Assembly (NCBI GenBank): GCA_910587405.1
Contig: CAJUKS010000005.1
Span: 1 to 64,000, forward strand
Source: an uncultured Alphaproteobacteria bacterium
GTDB lineage: Bacteria; Pseudomonadota; Alphaproteobacteria; RF32; CAG-239
DNA: 64,000 bases
Direction of reading: 5' to 3'
Shown here: positions 24,726 through 31,977 of the stretch, piece by piece
Position numbering within the stretch: the first letter of the stretch is position 1
Layout: each line of letters begins with the position of its first letter
Translations under genes and position numbers: made by a program
Notes under the pieces: generated by a model
What the model was told of the DNA's origin: nothing
Seen by the model: the letters and a program-made list of their open reading frames with translations, nothing else
Databases searched by the model: none

Positions 24726-24842
24726 ATGGGAAAATGCAACAACCCGAATTGCCAATGTGAAGATTGCCAGTGCGGTGACAACTGCCAGTGCGGCAAAGAC
24801 TGCAGCGAAGGAACCGGCAACTGCGGCAACAACGGCAAATAA
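24726..24842 (+). CDS. 38-residue metallothionein-like Cys-rich protein
   Basis: A short ORF with its own promoter, AGGAG 8 bases before ATG, and a terminator: a complete transcription unit. The peptide has nine cysteines at 4, 9, 11, 14, 16, 20, 22, 26 and 33, arranged as CxC and CxxC motifs (CQCEDCQCGDNCQCGKDC), with no hydrophobic residues to build a core. Such spacing is typical of metallothioneins that bind Zn, Cd or Cu(I) in clusters. It lacks the His and aromatic residues of the SmtA zinc-finger fold, so it is more like the loop-only type. Metal and regulator unknown. Confidence 0.8.
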   Translation: MGKCNNPNCQCEDCQCGDNCQCGKDCSEGTGNCGNNGK

Positions 24843-24861
24843 ACGCCTGAACGAAACTCCG

Positions 24862-24884
24862 GCCGGGATTGCCCGGCTTTTTTT
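24862..24884 (+). terminator. Terminator of the cysteine-rich peptide gene
   Basis: GCCGGG, loop ATTG, CCCGGC followed by seven T. Confidence 0.85.
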
Positions 24885-25041
24885 ATTTGCGTTTTCCGCC
24901 TTTCCGACACCACAAGTCCAAACACCGTTTTCAACCGATGAGATCGCCTTGCCTGATCTCCTGCATCGGATAACGGGGCTTCCGATATGGACGCCGATCC
25001 AACGATTCCCGCGATATCGAAACGGCATTCGCTTTTTTCAT

Positions 25042-25076
25042 AAAAAAGAAGCAGCGGTCCGAAACCGCTGCTTCTC
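25042..25076 (-). terminator. Terminator of the HAD hydrolase gene
   Basis: Minus strand: GAAGCAGCGGTT, loop TCGG, ACCGCTGCTTC, then TTTTTTA. Confidence 0.8.
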
Positions 25077-25092
25077 ACTTTTGTAGAGTCAA

Positions 25093-25689
25093 TCAAACTT
25101 TCTTGGCCAACTCAAAAATTTCTTCGGCCGAACGAATCTCCACAATCCCTTCCCGGTCGATTTTTTCCCAAATCGGCCGTTGATGCAGATTGGCAAACCA
25201 CAACGGGTAGGTGACAATACCGCGTCCGGCGGCCGCATTTTTCGGATGATCATCGCAGAAAAAACTGACATGATAACCTTTCGCCGCTTCTTCCAACGCA
25301 GCGGCCTTGGAACTTCCGCGACCGGTATAGATGATCCGGTCGAAGACGTCGCCGAAAATACGACTGAGATTACTTTCGCGCTTACAGGTAATGTCTTCCC
25401 GGTCGGTCACGCTGGTAATGATCATCAAATCAAAATCCAACAGCTTCAGCTTTCTGACCAGTTCCGGCATGCCGTCAACCGCCGAGAGTGCACCCATAGC
25501 GTCCGAATTGTCAAAATATTCGCCGAACTGCCGATAGGGAACCGGATCGCGGAGATAATCGGCAATAACGGCATCCCACTGGCTTTGGCTCAGCTTTTGC
25601 GAGGTAAACTCTTCGTATACGCCTTTCATGGTTGCCCACAAATCCAACAATACGCCGTCCACATCGAAAATAAACAGTTTTGCTGCCAT
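25093..25689 (-). CDS. HAD-superfamily hydrolase
   Basis: 198 residues. HAD motif I FDVDGVLLDLW (nucleophile and acid/base Asp at about 8 and 10), motif II LMIITSVTDRE, a conserved Lys in SKAAALEEAAKGYHV and motif IV FFCDDHPKNAAAG. A helical cap lies between residues 15 and 80. Probably a small-molecule phosphatase; substrate unknown. Single-gene unit. Confidence 0.85.
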   Translation of the reverse strand: MAAKLFIFDVDGVLLDLWATMKGVYEEFTSQKLSQSQWDAVIADYLRDPVPYRQFGEYFDNSDAMGALSAVDGMPELVRKLKLLDFDLMIITSVTDREDITCKRESNLSRIFGDVFDRIIYTGRGSSKAAALEEAAKGYHVSFFCDDHPKNAAAGRGIVTYPLWFANLHQRPIWEKIDREGIVEIRSAEEIFELAKKV

Positions 25690-25769
25690 AAATAATACGA
25701 TTTAAAAAGTTAAACACAAAAATCACAATACAATATATTTTTATCTCAACCCTGATTTTTTGTCAAGAA

Positions 25770-26085
25770 CCACTGCTGCCCGCCCATCGCTGTTTTCCTC
25801 CATCCCGACCGCTTTTCCCTCTGTGCCTCAGCTATCTTCCCTTTTCTGCCCTGTCTTCCTCTCCCTTCCCAACATCCTTTTCTCCTCCCCCTATTTCCTC
25901 TCTCTTTCTTCCCCGCCTTTCTCTGCCATCATCTCTCACATCTCCAACCTCCCCTTTCCTGCCCGCCCAACCGTTTTTTTCCCTTCCGATCCGACTCTTT
26001 TCCCTCTTCTCCATTCTTTATCCCGCTTTTTCTCCTCCGATACTTCTCTCTCCTTTCCCCCTGCATCGACCTTTTCTCCCCCCCG
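25770..26085. other. Second pyrimidine-rich low-complexity tract, noncoding
   Basis: About 315 bp in which the plus strand is nearly all C and T (for example ccctctgtgcctcagctatc and ttcctctctctttcttcccc). Same polarity as the 9150-9860 tract. The open frame 25760-26302 encodes composition-driven Ser/Phe/Pro and is not accepted as a gene. Confidence 0.75.
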
Positions 26086-26477
26086 ATCCGGCCTTGAAGA
26101 AGATATCTGCTATAATTACGACGACGATAAAGAAGAACGGGCGGAGACCCGAAATATCCCCGCAAATGCAGTGAATGCGGAACTGACGAAACATGTTACG
26201 TCGACTATGATTTTGATTAAACAGGAACCTTTCTCAACCTTTGAGCCTATTATCCCATACCATCCGAACATCCCGGGGGTTTTCTTGCAAAAAAACTCTT
26301 GATTACAATAAAAGGGTATCCTGTAAATCCGGCTTGCAAGACCTCGCTATCAAATTAGAAGGCAAAACCCGGAAAGGACGAACATCAAGTCTGCCGGTTT
26401 TTTTATTTGTTTCGCTTTTTTCTAAGCCCGCTTCAAATACTACCCCCGGTCATCCTAACAAAAACAACGTAATCAAA
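26086..26477. other. Intergenic, no supported gene
   Basis: About 390 bp with a weak hairpin ending in seven T near 26367-26405 (AAACCCGG with CCGGTTT). A short Cys-containing frame near 26165-26222 has no start codon and was rejected. Confidence 0.5.
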
Positions 26478-26708
26478 CTACCGCAGATTGTCATCTTTGT
26501 CCTCATATTCTCCCCACATAAGCATCGTTTCACCGGCCAACTCCCGGTATTTCTGAGCCATACGACGCTCTTCCGGCGTCATACCGGCCAACCGATTTCT
26601 GTAATTGATATCCCGAATGAGCGTAATAATCCATCCTAACATCTTCGACAACAGCTTTACGGTTATTTTGACGAGCCGAAGGATCGCTTTTTTCATTAAA
26701 GACGGCAT
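26478..26708 (-). CDS. Small membrane-associated protein
   Basis: 76 residues. An N-terminal amphipathic/hydrophobic helix (LMKKAILRLVKITVKLLSKMLGWIITLI) is followed by a charged tail with PEERRMAQKYRELAGE. AAAGGAG lies 8 bases upstream. It sits just outside the presumed left end of the prophage. Function unknown. Confidence 0.65.
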   Translation of the reverse strand: MPSLMKKAILRLVKITVKLLSKMLGWIITLIRDINYRNRLAGMTPEERRMAQKYRELAGETMLMWGEYEDKDDNLR

Positions 26709-26940
26709 TGATCTTTCTCCTTTTTTCCGAAAAAAAACATACCAGAAACAGCAGCAGCCGTCAAATCCGTTCTCCTGCTTTTATCACTTTCGGAACATGT
26801 CAATGGATTGTCCTCAACCTTTGCATACGGTTCCGTTGCGTTCACTCGCCGTTCGGTTCACCGCCGTTCCGCACCCGCCTTTTGCTTATAGCCAAACCAC
26901 TTTCCCGCAATTCAAGTCCAAAGCACATTAATCAAACAAT

Positions 26941-26983
26941 AAAAAACCACCCCAAAGGGTGGTTTTTTATTGTTTGGCTGCCC
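26941..26983. other. Terminator followed by tRNA-Gln-like 3' end: candidate att remnant
   Basis: AAAAAACCACCC, loop CAAA, GGGTGGTTTTTT is a strong two-way terminator. Reading the minus strand, GGGCAGCCA (26975-26983) lies just before it, identical to the last nine bases of tRNA-Gln, whose present copy at 41720 has no terminator of its own. This would fit the displaced tRNA 3' end at the far side of the prophage. The shared core is short (9-10 bp), so the call is tentative. Confidence 0.4.
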
Positions 26984-26994
26984 AATTCGTACAA

Positions 26995-27036
26995 TGTTCG
27001 AAAAAATATTATTGATTTACAAATATTTTTAGAACA
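26995..27036. repeat. Near-perfect 15-bp inverted repeat next to the presumed prophage end
   Basis: TGTTCGAAAAAATATT (26995-27010) mirrors AATATTTTTAGAACA (27022-27036) with one or two differences around an 11-base AT-rich centre. It could be an operator or a recombinase arm site. Confidence 0.55.
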
Positions 27037-27179
27037 TCGTTCAGAAATAATCGCAATGAAAGATCAGCTTACACTAATTCGCCAAAAACTGGCAGCATAA
27101 TTTTATTTCCCTTCCCGCTTCAGATCCACGCGATTAACCATATCACGTCTATAAACCCACAACTTTGTTTGCTGTATTT

Positions 27180-27413
27180 TCATTTTCCGCACACCTCCAG
27201 TTCCTGCCGCAACTTGTCAATCCGGCCGATCCACTCCCAAGTGTTCGGAAATTCCGAATAGTTAACCTTTTCCAACTCCGCCGCCACTCTCTCGCCCGCC
27301 ACCGGATACACCGGACAAGACGGATTATAACTTTCCGTTGCGCATGAGCTTAAGCAGATCATCACGGCCGGCATTAGGCCGGCTCTGAATAACCGCCTTT
27401 TTCTTTTCCACAT
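27180..27413 (-). CDS. Phage Rz1-like outer-membrane spanin lipoprotein
   Basis: 77 residues. Basic N-terminus and hydrophobic stretch to the lipobox ICLSSC, then CPVYPVAGERVAAELEKV and WEWIGRIDKLRQELEV, a pattern I associate with small o-spanin lipoproteins of phage lysis cassettes. The gene overlaps the i-spanin gene by 89 bp in another frame, the classical Rz/Rz1 nesting. Role inferred: outer-membrane disruption at lysis. Confidence 0.7.
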   Translation of the reverse strand: MWKRKRRLFRAGLMPAVMICLSSCATESYNPSCPVYPVAGERVAAELEKVNYSEFPNTWEWIGRIDKLRQELEVCGK

Positions 27414-27555
27414 ATTTGATCACCTCTATTTGCTTCTCTACTATCTGCACCTTGGCCCGGCTTTCGCCTACTTTTTGCCCTACCCTATAAAAGGCAAAAC
27501 AAAGGGCGGCAACCATTACACAAGTCACCGCCCAACGGATCAACCGGTTTACCAT
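27325..27555 (-). CDS. Phage Rz-like inner-membrane spanin
   Basis: 76 residues from the ATG at 27555, which overlaps the stop of the preceding small gene. One membrane helix (about 7-23) precedes a charged periplasmic coiled coil (KVQIVEKQIEVIKYVEKKKAV). The frame is open to 27684, but the upstream part coincides with the holin-like gene in another frame. Pairs with the overlapping lipoprotein as an i-spanin. Confidence 0.65.
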   Translation of the reverse strand: MVNRLIRWAVTCVMVAALCFAFYRVGQKVGESRAKVQIVEKQIEVIKYVEKKKAVIQSRPNAGRDDLLKLMRNGKL

Positions 27556-27704
27556 GTTAGCCCCGATAATCCAAACCGCCAGGCACATATCGCCAATACG
27601 GCCAACACGCCCCACAACAACCAGTAAATCCGATTGTCTTCCAACGCTAATCCGATCAGCCATCGCCAGAAACGATACCGACAATTTTTATGCTCATTTT
27701 CCAT
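27549..27704 (-). CDS. 51-residue single-helix membrane protein, holin/antiholin candidate
   Basis: A short ORF starting at the ATG at 27704, overlapping the endolysin stop by one base (TGATG), and ending by overlap with the i-spanin start. The N-terminus is charged (MENEHKNCRYRFWRW); a hydrophobic segment IYWLLWGVLAVLAICAW follows at about residues 28-44, then a short tail. The position between endolysin and spanins, with overlaps on both sides, suggests a lysis function. Direct homology cannot be judged. Confidence 0.65.
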   Translation of the reverse strand: MENEHKNCRYRFWRWLIGLALEDNRIYWLLWGVLAVLAICAWRFGLSGLTW

Positions 27705-28102
27705 CAGGCGACCCCCTTATAAAATAAATGATGACCGCAAACATAACATGGCTTCATCGCTGCCGCCCAGTTAGGTGCTTTGCAGGCTTTGGGATTAAAA
27801 TAATGAGTGGCGCCGCCGGTAAAATCTTCTTCGCTCTCCGCTTCGCGAATCAACTCAATATACGGTTTCAACTCCACATAAGTCAATTGCAGCATCTTGG
27901 CCCGGTTAGGGTCATTAAGATTCCAGCAGGAATACTGCCACGGCCGTTGACAGGTAGCGGCAATTGTTTTGCCGGCATACCACCGCTTAGAGTTAAAACG
28001 ATTAAAAACAGTATGAATAACTGCCTTTTGTCCTTCTGCCGATTCTCCGCGCGCTTCTCCCCATACCGTCCGCGCCAAAATCAAAATATCCTCTTCGCTC
28101 AC
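27704..28102 (-). CDS. Phage endolysin, SleB/Hydrolase_2-type cell-wall hydrolase
   Basis: 132 residues with a GTG start overlapping the previous stop (GTGA) and GGAGG upstream. ILARTVWGEARGESAEGQKAVIHTVFNRF, with the catalytic-type Glu in WGEARGE, then ATCQRPWQYSCWN and GATHYFNPKACKAPNWA, is the SleB catalytic domain seen in spore-cortex hydrolases and many phage lysins. No signal peptide, so it needs a holin. Confidence 0.88.
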   Translation of the reverse strand: MSEEDILILARTVWGEARGESAEGQKAVIHTVFNRFNSKRWYAGKTIAATCQRPWQYSCWNLNDPNRAKMLQLTYVELKPYIELIREAESEEDFTGGATHYFNPKACKAPNWAAAMKPCYVCGHHLFYKGVA

Positions 28103-28344
28103 TGTTTACCTCCGTCTTTTCTTTTTTCCATGTAGATATCAATTTTGGTCGTCAACCGAGCCAACAATTCGTTCTGCCGGTTGATCGACTTGGCCAACTC
28201 GTCTATTTTGCTGTTAAACAAAACCTGACTTTTTTCCAGTCCTTCAACTTTTGCTTCTGTTTTAGCCTTCCACTCGCCGATCCGAATAAAATTCCACAAT
28301 ACTCCGATCAACGCTGCACTGCCGGTAACCAAAGCCCAATCCAT
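28099..28344 (-). CDS. Holin-like membrane protein with coiled-coil tail
   Basis: 81 residues from the ATG at 28344, which has GGGAG 8 bases upstream; the longer frame begins without a ribosome site inside the terminator region. One hydrophobic helix (WALVTGSAALIGVLWNFI), then a coiled coil (KTEAKVEGLEKSQVLFNSKIDELAKSI). This is the XhlA-like layout of phage membrane proteins that work with endolysins. First gene of the lysis cassette. Confidence 0.65.
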   Translation of the reverse strand: MDWALVTGSAALIGVLWNFIRIGEWKAKTEAKVEGLEKSQVLFNSKIDELAKSINRQNELLARLTTKIDIYMEKRKDGGKQ

Positions 28345-28358
28345 AAAACAAACTCCCA

Positions 28359-28384
28359 TAAAAAAAGAGGGCATCTCTGCCCTC
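28359..28384 (-). terminator. Terminator before the lysis cassette
   Basis: Minus strand GAGGGCA, loop GAGA, TGCCCTC and seven T, 18 bp after the 28403 gene. Lysis expression may therefore depend on antitermination or read-through. Confidence 0.8.
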
Positions 28385-28402
28385 AGTTTAAGTTAACGTA
28401 AA

Positions 28403-28720
28403 TCAGCGTCGTACAAAACGCCCGGTTCGCGACGAACGTCCGCGATATTCCAAAGTCTGTCCACCATCTCCGCCGTCGCCGCCGCCACGCCGGCCGCCGC
28501 GTCCGCCGCGGGAGACAGCCTCAAGCGAATGATACTGTCCTTGGTCATCAGAATTACCGCGAAAATTCCCCCTTTCATAATCATCATAATAATTCTCCTG
28601 ATCGGAATCACGCCGCGGCATGTAGTCCAACGATGAAGTCCATTTTGAACCCCAGTCGCCAAAATCAACCACTACCCACAACAGCCATCCGATAGCCAAG
28701 GCTTTTACAATATTCTTCAT
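28403..28720 (-). CDS. Small membrane-anchored Arg/Gly-rich phage protein
   Basis: 105 residues. N-terminal hydrophobic helix (IVKALAIGWLLWVVVDF), acidic middle, and an RG-rich C-terminus (SRGGRGGRRGGGDGGDGG then RSSRTGRFVRR) likely to bind nucleic acid or membrane phospholipid. Overlaps the upstream gene by ATGA. No family recognised. Confidence 0.6.
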   Translation of the reverse strand: MKNIVKALAIGWLLWVVVDFGDWGSKWTSSLDYMPRRDSDQENYYDDYERGNFRGNSDDQGQYHSLEAVSRGGRGGRRGGGDGGDGGQTLEYRGRSSRTGRFVRR

Positions 28721-28956
28721 GACTTATCTCCTCTCAGCATATAAGTTGCAGCCAACATATATGTAGCAGCCTCTTCTGCACACTCGGCATCTTTGCGCAT
28801 GGCACATTGAGTTAAAAGCCAAGTCGCACTGGTGGTATATTTCTTAATGTCCCATTTTTTGTCGAGGTTGCGTTTGACTTCCTCACGGATCCGCCGCATA
28901 TATTTAGCAAGTTTCTCGTCATCAATCGGCATCGTTTTGTTGTTTTCTTCCATCAT
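28717..28956 (-). CDS. Small phage protein, unknown
   Basis: 79 residues from the first of two ATG at 28956, with AAAGGAG 5 bases upstream; an earlier in-frame start at 29010 lacks one. Charged helical protein (DDEKLAKYMRRIREEVKRNLDKKW) with an Ala/Cys-rich C-terminal helix. Overlaps neighbours on both sides, as is typical of packed phage genes. Confidence 0.6.
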   Translation of the reverse strand: MMEENNKTMPIDDEKLAKYMRRIREEVKRNLDKKWDIKKYTTSATWLLTQCAMRKDAECAEEAATYMLAATYMLRGDKS

Positions 28957-29371
28957 CTTCTCCTTTCTCTTTTCCCATGACCGGATAAGGTTTAATATCA
29001 ATCTTCTCACTGTAACTGCACTCGCCGCTCAAAAATGCGGTAGTAAACTCATTGACAAAGCTTTTCATTTCCGCCTTGTAAATGTGCATCTTGCGCAGCT
29101 GGTCGGGACTGGTATTCACCCATGCGACCGGAGATTGAGGAAAACCGATAAACACGAGCCGTTTCGGCATTTCCAAAGTGTTTGGCGTCGGCGGCAAGAA
29201 ACCGCTGAAGATCAATACATGCGACCAGTCGTTCAACTTCTCGCAACTGTAGTTGGTAATATTCACTCTTTCAAACGGGAAGGCGACCGCGCTGTCAGTC
29301 GCCGACTTGACCAGTTCCCAAGTCTCTCCCATCACAGACAGAGTTTTTGCCGGTTCGCTATACCCTGTCAT
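28922..29371 (-). CDS. Phage protein of unknown function
   Basis: 149 residues, ATG with GGGAG upstream. Mixed alpha/beta with aromatic patches (ETWELVKSATDSAVAFPFERVN, HVLIFSGFLPPTPN). No signal peptide or membrane segment. Overlaps the gene before by 14 bp and the one after by 35 bp. Confidence 0.6.
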   Translation of the reverse strand: MTGYSEPAKTLSVMGETWELVKSATDSAVAFPFERVNITNYSCEKLNDWSHVLIFSGFLPPTPNTLEMPKRLVFIGFPQSPVAWVNTSPDQLRKMHIYKAEMKSFVNEFTTAFLSGECSYSEKIDIKPYPVMGKEKGEDDGRKQQNDAD

Positions 29372-29639
29372 GATTTTCTCCCCGAATGCTGAACATCAAC
29401 TGCAGCGCTGCCGCCGCAACATGCTGAGCCGCCTTATAGGCTTCTTTTTTACCCAGTTTGCCGTCTTCTGCACGTTCTTTGGCTTCCTTATACTCCTTGA
29501 TTTCCATATCAAGGATTTTTTGTTTGCCGCCTTCTTCGTGTTCGTAAAGTTCCCATGTGGCCGGCTTGTCCTCCAGTGTTTTCTCCACCCGGCAAATATC
29601 CTCCCGCATAGGATTGTATTTTATCAAGTACTTTCTCAT
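29358..29639 (-). CDS. Small charged phage protein
   Basis: 93 residues, Lys/Glu-rich and helical (KILDMEIKEYKEAKERAEDGKLGKKEAYKAA). GAGGAAAAACG lies before the ATG. No family recognised. Confidence 0.6.
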   Translation of the reverse strand: MRKYLIKYNPMREDICRVEKTLEDKPATWELYEHEEGGKQKILDMEIKEYKEAKERAEDGKLGKKEAYKAAQHVAAAALQLMFSIRGENHDRV

Positions 29640-29690
29640 CGTTTTTCCTCTTTCCTGTTTCCGGTTGGGGGCTTGCGCCCCCGGTTAACA

Positions 29691-30323
29691 CTAGGCTGCT
29701 GCCGTTGTCGTTGTAGGGCGCAGTCTGTCGATCGCTGCCATCAATACCGCCGTCTGGCCGTTGACCATGTTGGTGGTATAAACCTGGCTCTTCAACGCCG
29801 CGTTGTCCGCTTTGGCGTCGCAGAGTTTAGTTTGCAGATCCGCAATCAGATTGTTCTGAATCAGCTGACGCGTCGCGCAGCCTTCTTCGGCAATCAATTT
29901 TTGGGTCTGGCAGCAACAGTTCTGGTTTTGGAAACCGACATTATTAATTGCCGACACAATCGCGTTGGTGTTCTGGCAGTTGTCGTGACCGATGGTCGAA
30001 AAGCCCTGCATCATCGCCAAATTCGTGCGCGAACTCTGGTCCAGCGTCTGATAACCGACGTTACACAACCCGCTTGACAAGTTCATGTTCATGCCGTTGA
30101 TCGAATTCTGAATCGAATTGATGCCGTCGTTGATGATCGAGGTTCCAACGGCCGCACCGCAGCCGCAGCCACAACCGCCGTTACCGCCGCCGCGGTTTCC
30201 CCAACCGCCCCAGCCGTCACCGAACCAAGAACCGATCAATGCTCCACCAAAAGCGCCGAGAGCTGCACCGCCCCAGCCTTCACCACCACCGAGGCTTCCG
30301 CCTACTGGTAAAATATCTGTCAT
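29691..30323 (-). CDS. Gly-rich phage structural-type protein with Cys clusters
   Basis: 210 residues. The first 57 are mostly Gly and Trp (GGGEGWGG, GDGWGGWGNRGGGNGGCGCGCG), followed by a helical part rich in Asn/Gln with NCCCQTQKLIAEEGC and a C-terminal coiled coil (LIADLQTKLCDAKADNAALKSQV). The layout is common in gut phage genomes, probably a virion or host-interaction component, function unknown. A GC hairpin without T run lies just upstream (29665-29690). Confidence 0.6.
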   Translation of the reverse strand: MTDILPVGGSLGGGEGWGGAALGAFGGALIGSWFGDGWGGWGNRGGGNGGCGCGCGAAVGTSIINDGINSIQNSINGMNMNLSSGLCNVGYQTLDQSSRTNLAMMQGFSTIGHDNCQNTNAIVSAINNVGFQNQNCCCQTQKLIAEEGCATRQLIQNNLIADLQTKLCDAKADNAALKSQVYTTNMVNGQTAVLMAAIDRLRPTTTTAAA

Positions 30324-30365
30324 TGTTTTTTCTCCATTAATATTAAATCAACGAAGAAAGATCCT

Positions 30366-30404
30366 TAAAAATAAACGCCGGATACTTTCTTCAGTATCCA
30401 GCGT
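30366..30404 (-). terminator. Terminator between the sigma-like and Gly-rich genes
   Basis: Minus strand ACGCTGGATACT, loop GAAGAA, AGTATCCGGCGT (one mismatch), then TTATTTTT. Confidence 0.7.
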
Positions 30405-30430
30405 AAACATCACAAAAATAAAATGGAACC

Positions 30431-30715
30431 TCATCGATTCTCATTTGCAGGGCAGTCTACAAGCCAAGCTACATAAGCGCTCAAGAAGATAGAGGACATC
30501 TGGAGGGCATTGTTATACCTTCGCGAAATCGTTTTAGTATCGCATCCTTCATTGAAAGCAATCTGCTTTTGCGGAATCTTCAAAACGTCAACTTCAACCA
30601 AAATTTTCTTTTGTGCTTCCTGCAACGGTAAAGAGCCGATCAGACTGACGGCTCTTTGTTTTGATATCCGTTGAAAAATATGTTTGGCAAATTCCTTTTG
30701 TACTGTATTCCTCAT
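30431..30715 (-). CDS. Phage helix-turn-helix protein, sigma-70 region 4-like
   Basis: 94 residues from the ATG at 30715. LPLQEAQKKILVEVDVLKIPQKQIAFNEGCDTKTISRRYNNALQ fits the sigma region 4/LuxR-type helix-turn-helix (length, QIA then a Gly turn then T-I-S-R-R). It lacks region 2, so it is likely a DNA-binding regulator rather than a full sigma factor. It lies between the tail-assembly and Gly-rich genes. Confidence 0.55.
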   Translation of the reverse strand: MRNTVQKEFAKHIFQRISKQRAVSLIGSLPLQEAQKKILVEVDVLKIPQKQIAFNEGCDTKTISRRYNNALQMSSIFLSAYVAWLVDCPANENR

Positions 30716-30720
30716 GATCG

Positions 30721-31050
30721 CTATGACCAAAGATCAAACCACTTTGCAAACTCCAGTAGTTCAATATCAGGAAAATCCGCGGCTTTTGGAATATCACGCA
30801 GATATTGCCGATACTGCCGATACATCTGCCGCCTTTCATCGGTTACCGGATAATCCGGCAACATATACCTGTCTGTCTCTGCCAGCAGCCGATCGCGCAT
30901 CTCACGAATTTCAGCCGCCTTTTGGGCCTCTGTTTTGGGCGGAATTTCCACAATCGTATAATCTTCAATCGTGTAGTGATTCCTCTCATTACACCATGCC
31001 GCTGCTTTTTGATAAGTTGCCGCTGTTACTTTATCACCTGGCTTAAACAT
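30721..31050 (-). CDS. Phage tail assembly chaperone-like protein (Phage_tail_APC type)
   Basis: 109 residues. IREMRDRLLAETDRYMLPDYPVTDERRQMYRQYRQYLRDIP is the conserved block of the small tail-assembly chaperone domain often encoded next to tail-fibre genes. The N-terminal GDKVTAATYQKAAAWCNERN is also typical. Supports the tail-fibre reading of the upstream genes. Confidence 0.75.
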   Translation of the reverse strand: MFKPGDKVTAATYQKAAAWCNERNHYTIEDYTIVEIPPKTEAQKAAEIREMRDRLLAETDRYMLPDYPVTDERRQMYRQYRQYLRDIPKAADFPDIELLEFAKWFDLWS

Positions 31051-31059
31051 ATTTTCCTC

Positions 31060-31647
31060 CTATTTTCCGATTGTAAACCATGAAAAAGATTCATTATCGC
31101 TTGTTGCCGCCACCGCTTTTGAAACCGTCAAACCGGTCAAACCGTTTACCGCTGTCGCCAGCGTGCTGTTTGCCGATGCACTGCCGGAATTATAAATGGC
31201 AAATCCGCGAAAATAACTGACATACGGTATCGGCAGCGTAATCAGTTTTGACTTATTGCCGTTGCCCCAGCTGCCGGCACCCCATTGAAGAATCACGCCG
31301 TTGCTGAATTTAATGTAATTATCGCCGCTTTCGTTGCCAAAAAACAAACCCGGCGCAAGGTTACTCAAATCGGTTTTAGCCAAACCCTCTAAATTGACAT
31401 TGCTGTCGACGATTCCGGCAATTACCGCTTGTCCTTCCGCCGTAAGGTTGGACAAATCCGTATCGGCCAAACCTTCCAAGCTGACGCTGTCCGCCGCAAT
31501 ACCGGAGATTACCGATCGTCCGGCCACCGTCAAATTGCTGACGTCTGTCTTTAACAACCCGCTGGTATCAATATTACCGCCCCCGTTGTTGTCACCGCCG
31601 GTTGACGGTCTGGCACCGCCCGCATACAAAACGTTATTATTATTCAT
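31060..31647 (-). CDS. Phage tail-fibre-like protein with gp53-like C-terminal domain
   Basis: 195 residues. A Gly/Asn-rich head and three near-repeats of about 20 residues (KTDVSNLTVAGRSVISGIA, DTDLSNLTAEGQAVIAGIV, KTDLSNL) lead to GDNYIKFSNGVILQWGAGS, the usual signature of the receptor-facing gp53-like tail tip domain. Likely a short fibre or fibre tip that binds the host surface. Overlaps the next upstream gene by 8 bp. Confidence 0.72.
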   Translation of the reverse strand: MNNNNVLYAGGARPSTGGDNNGGGNIDTSGLLKTDVSNLTVAGRSVISGIAADSVSLEGLADTDLSNLTAEGQAVIAGIVDSNVNLEGLAKTDLSNLAPGLFFGNESGDNYIKFSNGVILQWGAGSWGNGNKSKLITLPIPYVSYFRGFAIYNSGSASANSTLATAVNGLTGLTVSKAVAATSDNESFSWFTIGK

Positions 31648-31903
31648 TTTCTACCCTTTCAATACAAACGACCGACGGCCCCAAGCCGTCAAAATCACGG
31701 ATGTACAAATCACCGTCCACTTTCTTGAACATCAGTTGCGCTTTAGCCGGAATAATTCCGCCCTGCTCTTCCTTTTTCGGCACCCGGTCCAAAACAATAT
31801 ATTCCAAGTCCTTGTACAACGGTTGAATCATAAAGGTACCCCCGGCAGACGCTTCGGAAACAATCTTCCATGTGCTGTCGTATTTCTTGTTGGCCACAAA
31901 CAT
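31640..31903 (-). CDS. Small phage protein in the tail-fibre module
   Basis: 87 residues, beta-rich (KKYDSTWKIVSEASAGGTFMIQPLYKDLEYIVLD). GAAGGAG precedes the ATG. The N-terminal segment could be a fold for binding fibre or bacterial glycan. No family recognised. Confidence 0.6.
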   Translation of the reverse strand: MFVANKKYDSTWKIVSEASAGGTFMIQPLYKDLEYIVLDRVPKKEEQGGIIPAKAQLMFKKVDGDLYIRDFDGLGPSVVCIERVENE

Positions 31904-31919
31904 TTTGTTTTTCTCCTTC

Positions 31920-31976
31920 TTACAAAAAAAGCCAGAGCAAAAGCCCCAGCCACATCACAATTAAAAACTTCAACAT
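31920..31976 (-). CDS. 18-residue hydrophobic micropeptide candidate
   Basis: ATG one base after the stop of the 31978 gene, 18 codons (MLKFLIVMWLGLLLWLFL), then TAA just before the next gene's ribosome site. Nearly all residues are hydrophobic. It could be a translational link that carries ribosomes between genes, or a small membrane peptide. Evidence is only position and composition. Confidence 0.35.
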   Translation of the reverse strand: MLKFLIVMWLGLLLWLFL

Positions 31977-31977
31977 T

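Larger units (their letters stand above)
26709..27179. other. Intergenic with terminator and presumed left prophage end
   Basis: About 470 bp without a supported gene. It holds the terminator at 26941-26969, the tRNA-Gln-like 9-mer at 26975, and the inverted repeat at 26995-27036. A frame ending near 27100 (RQKLAA) might be the tail of a broken gene, but has no start. Confidence 0.5.

Noticed and set aside
26165..26222. Short frame with two Cys pairs (CRKCSEC-like)
   Set aside because: Preceded by a stop and without start codon or ribosome site.
25760..26302. 180-codon open frame over the second pyrimidine tract
   Set aside because: Same artefact of C+T bias, no start signal.
26708..27100. 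130-codon frame ending in RQKLAA near the prophage end
   Set aside because: It crosses a strong terminator and has no ribosome site; at most the last 35 codons could be a gene relic.
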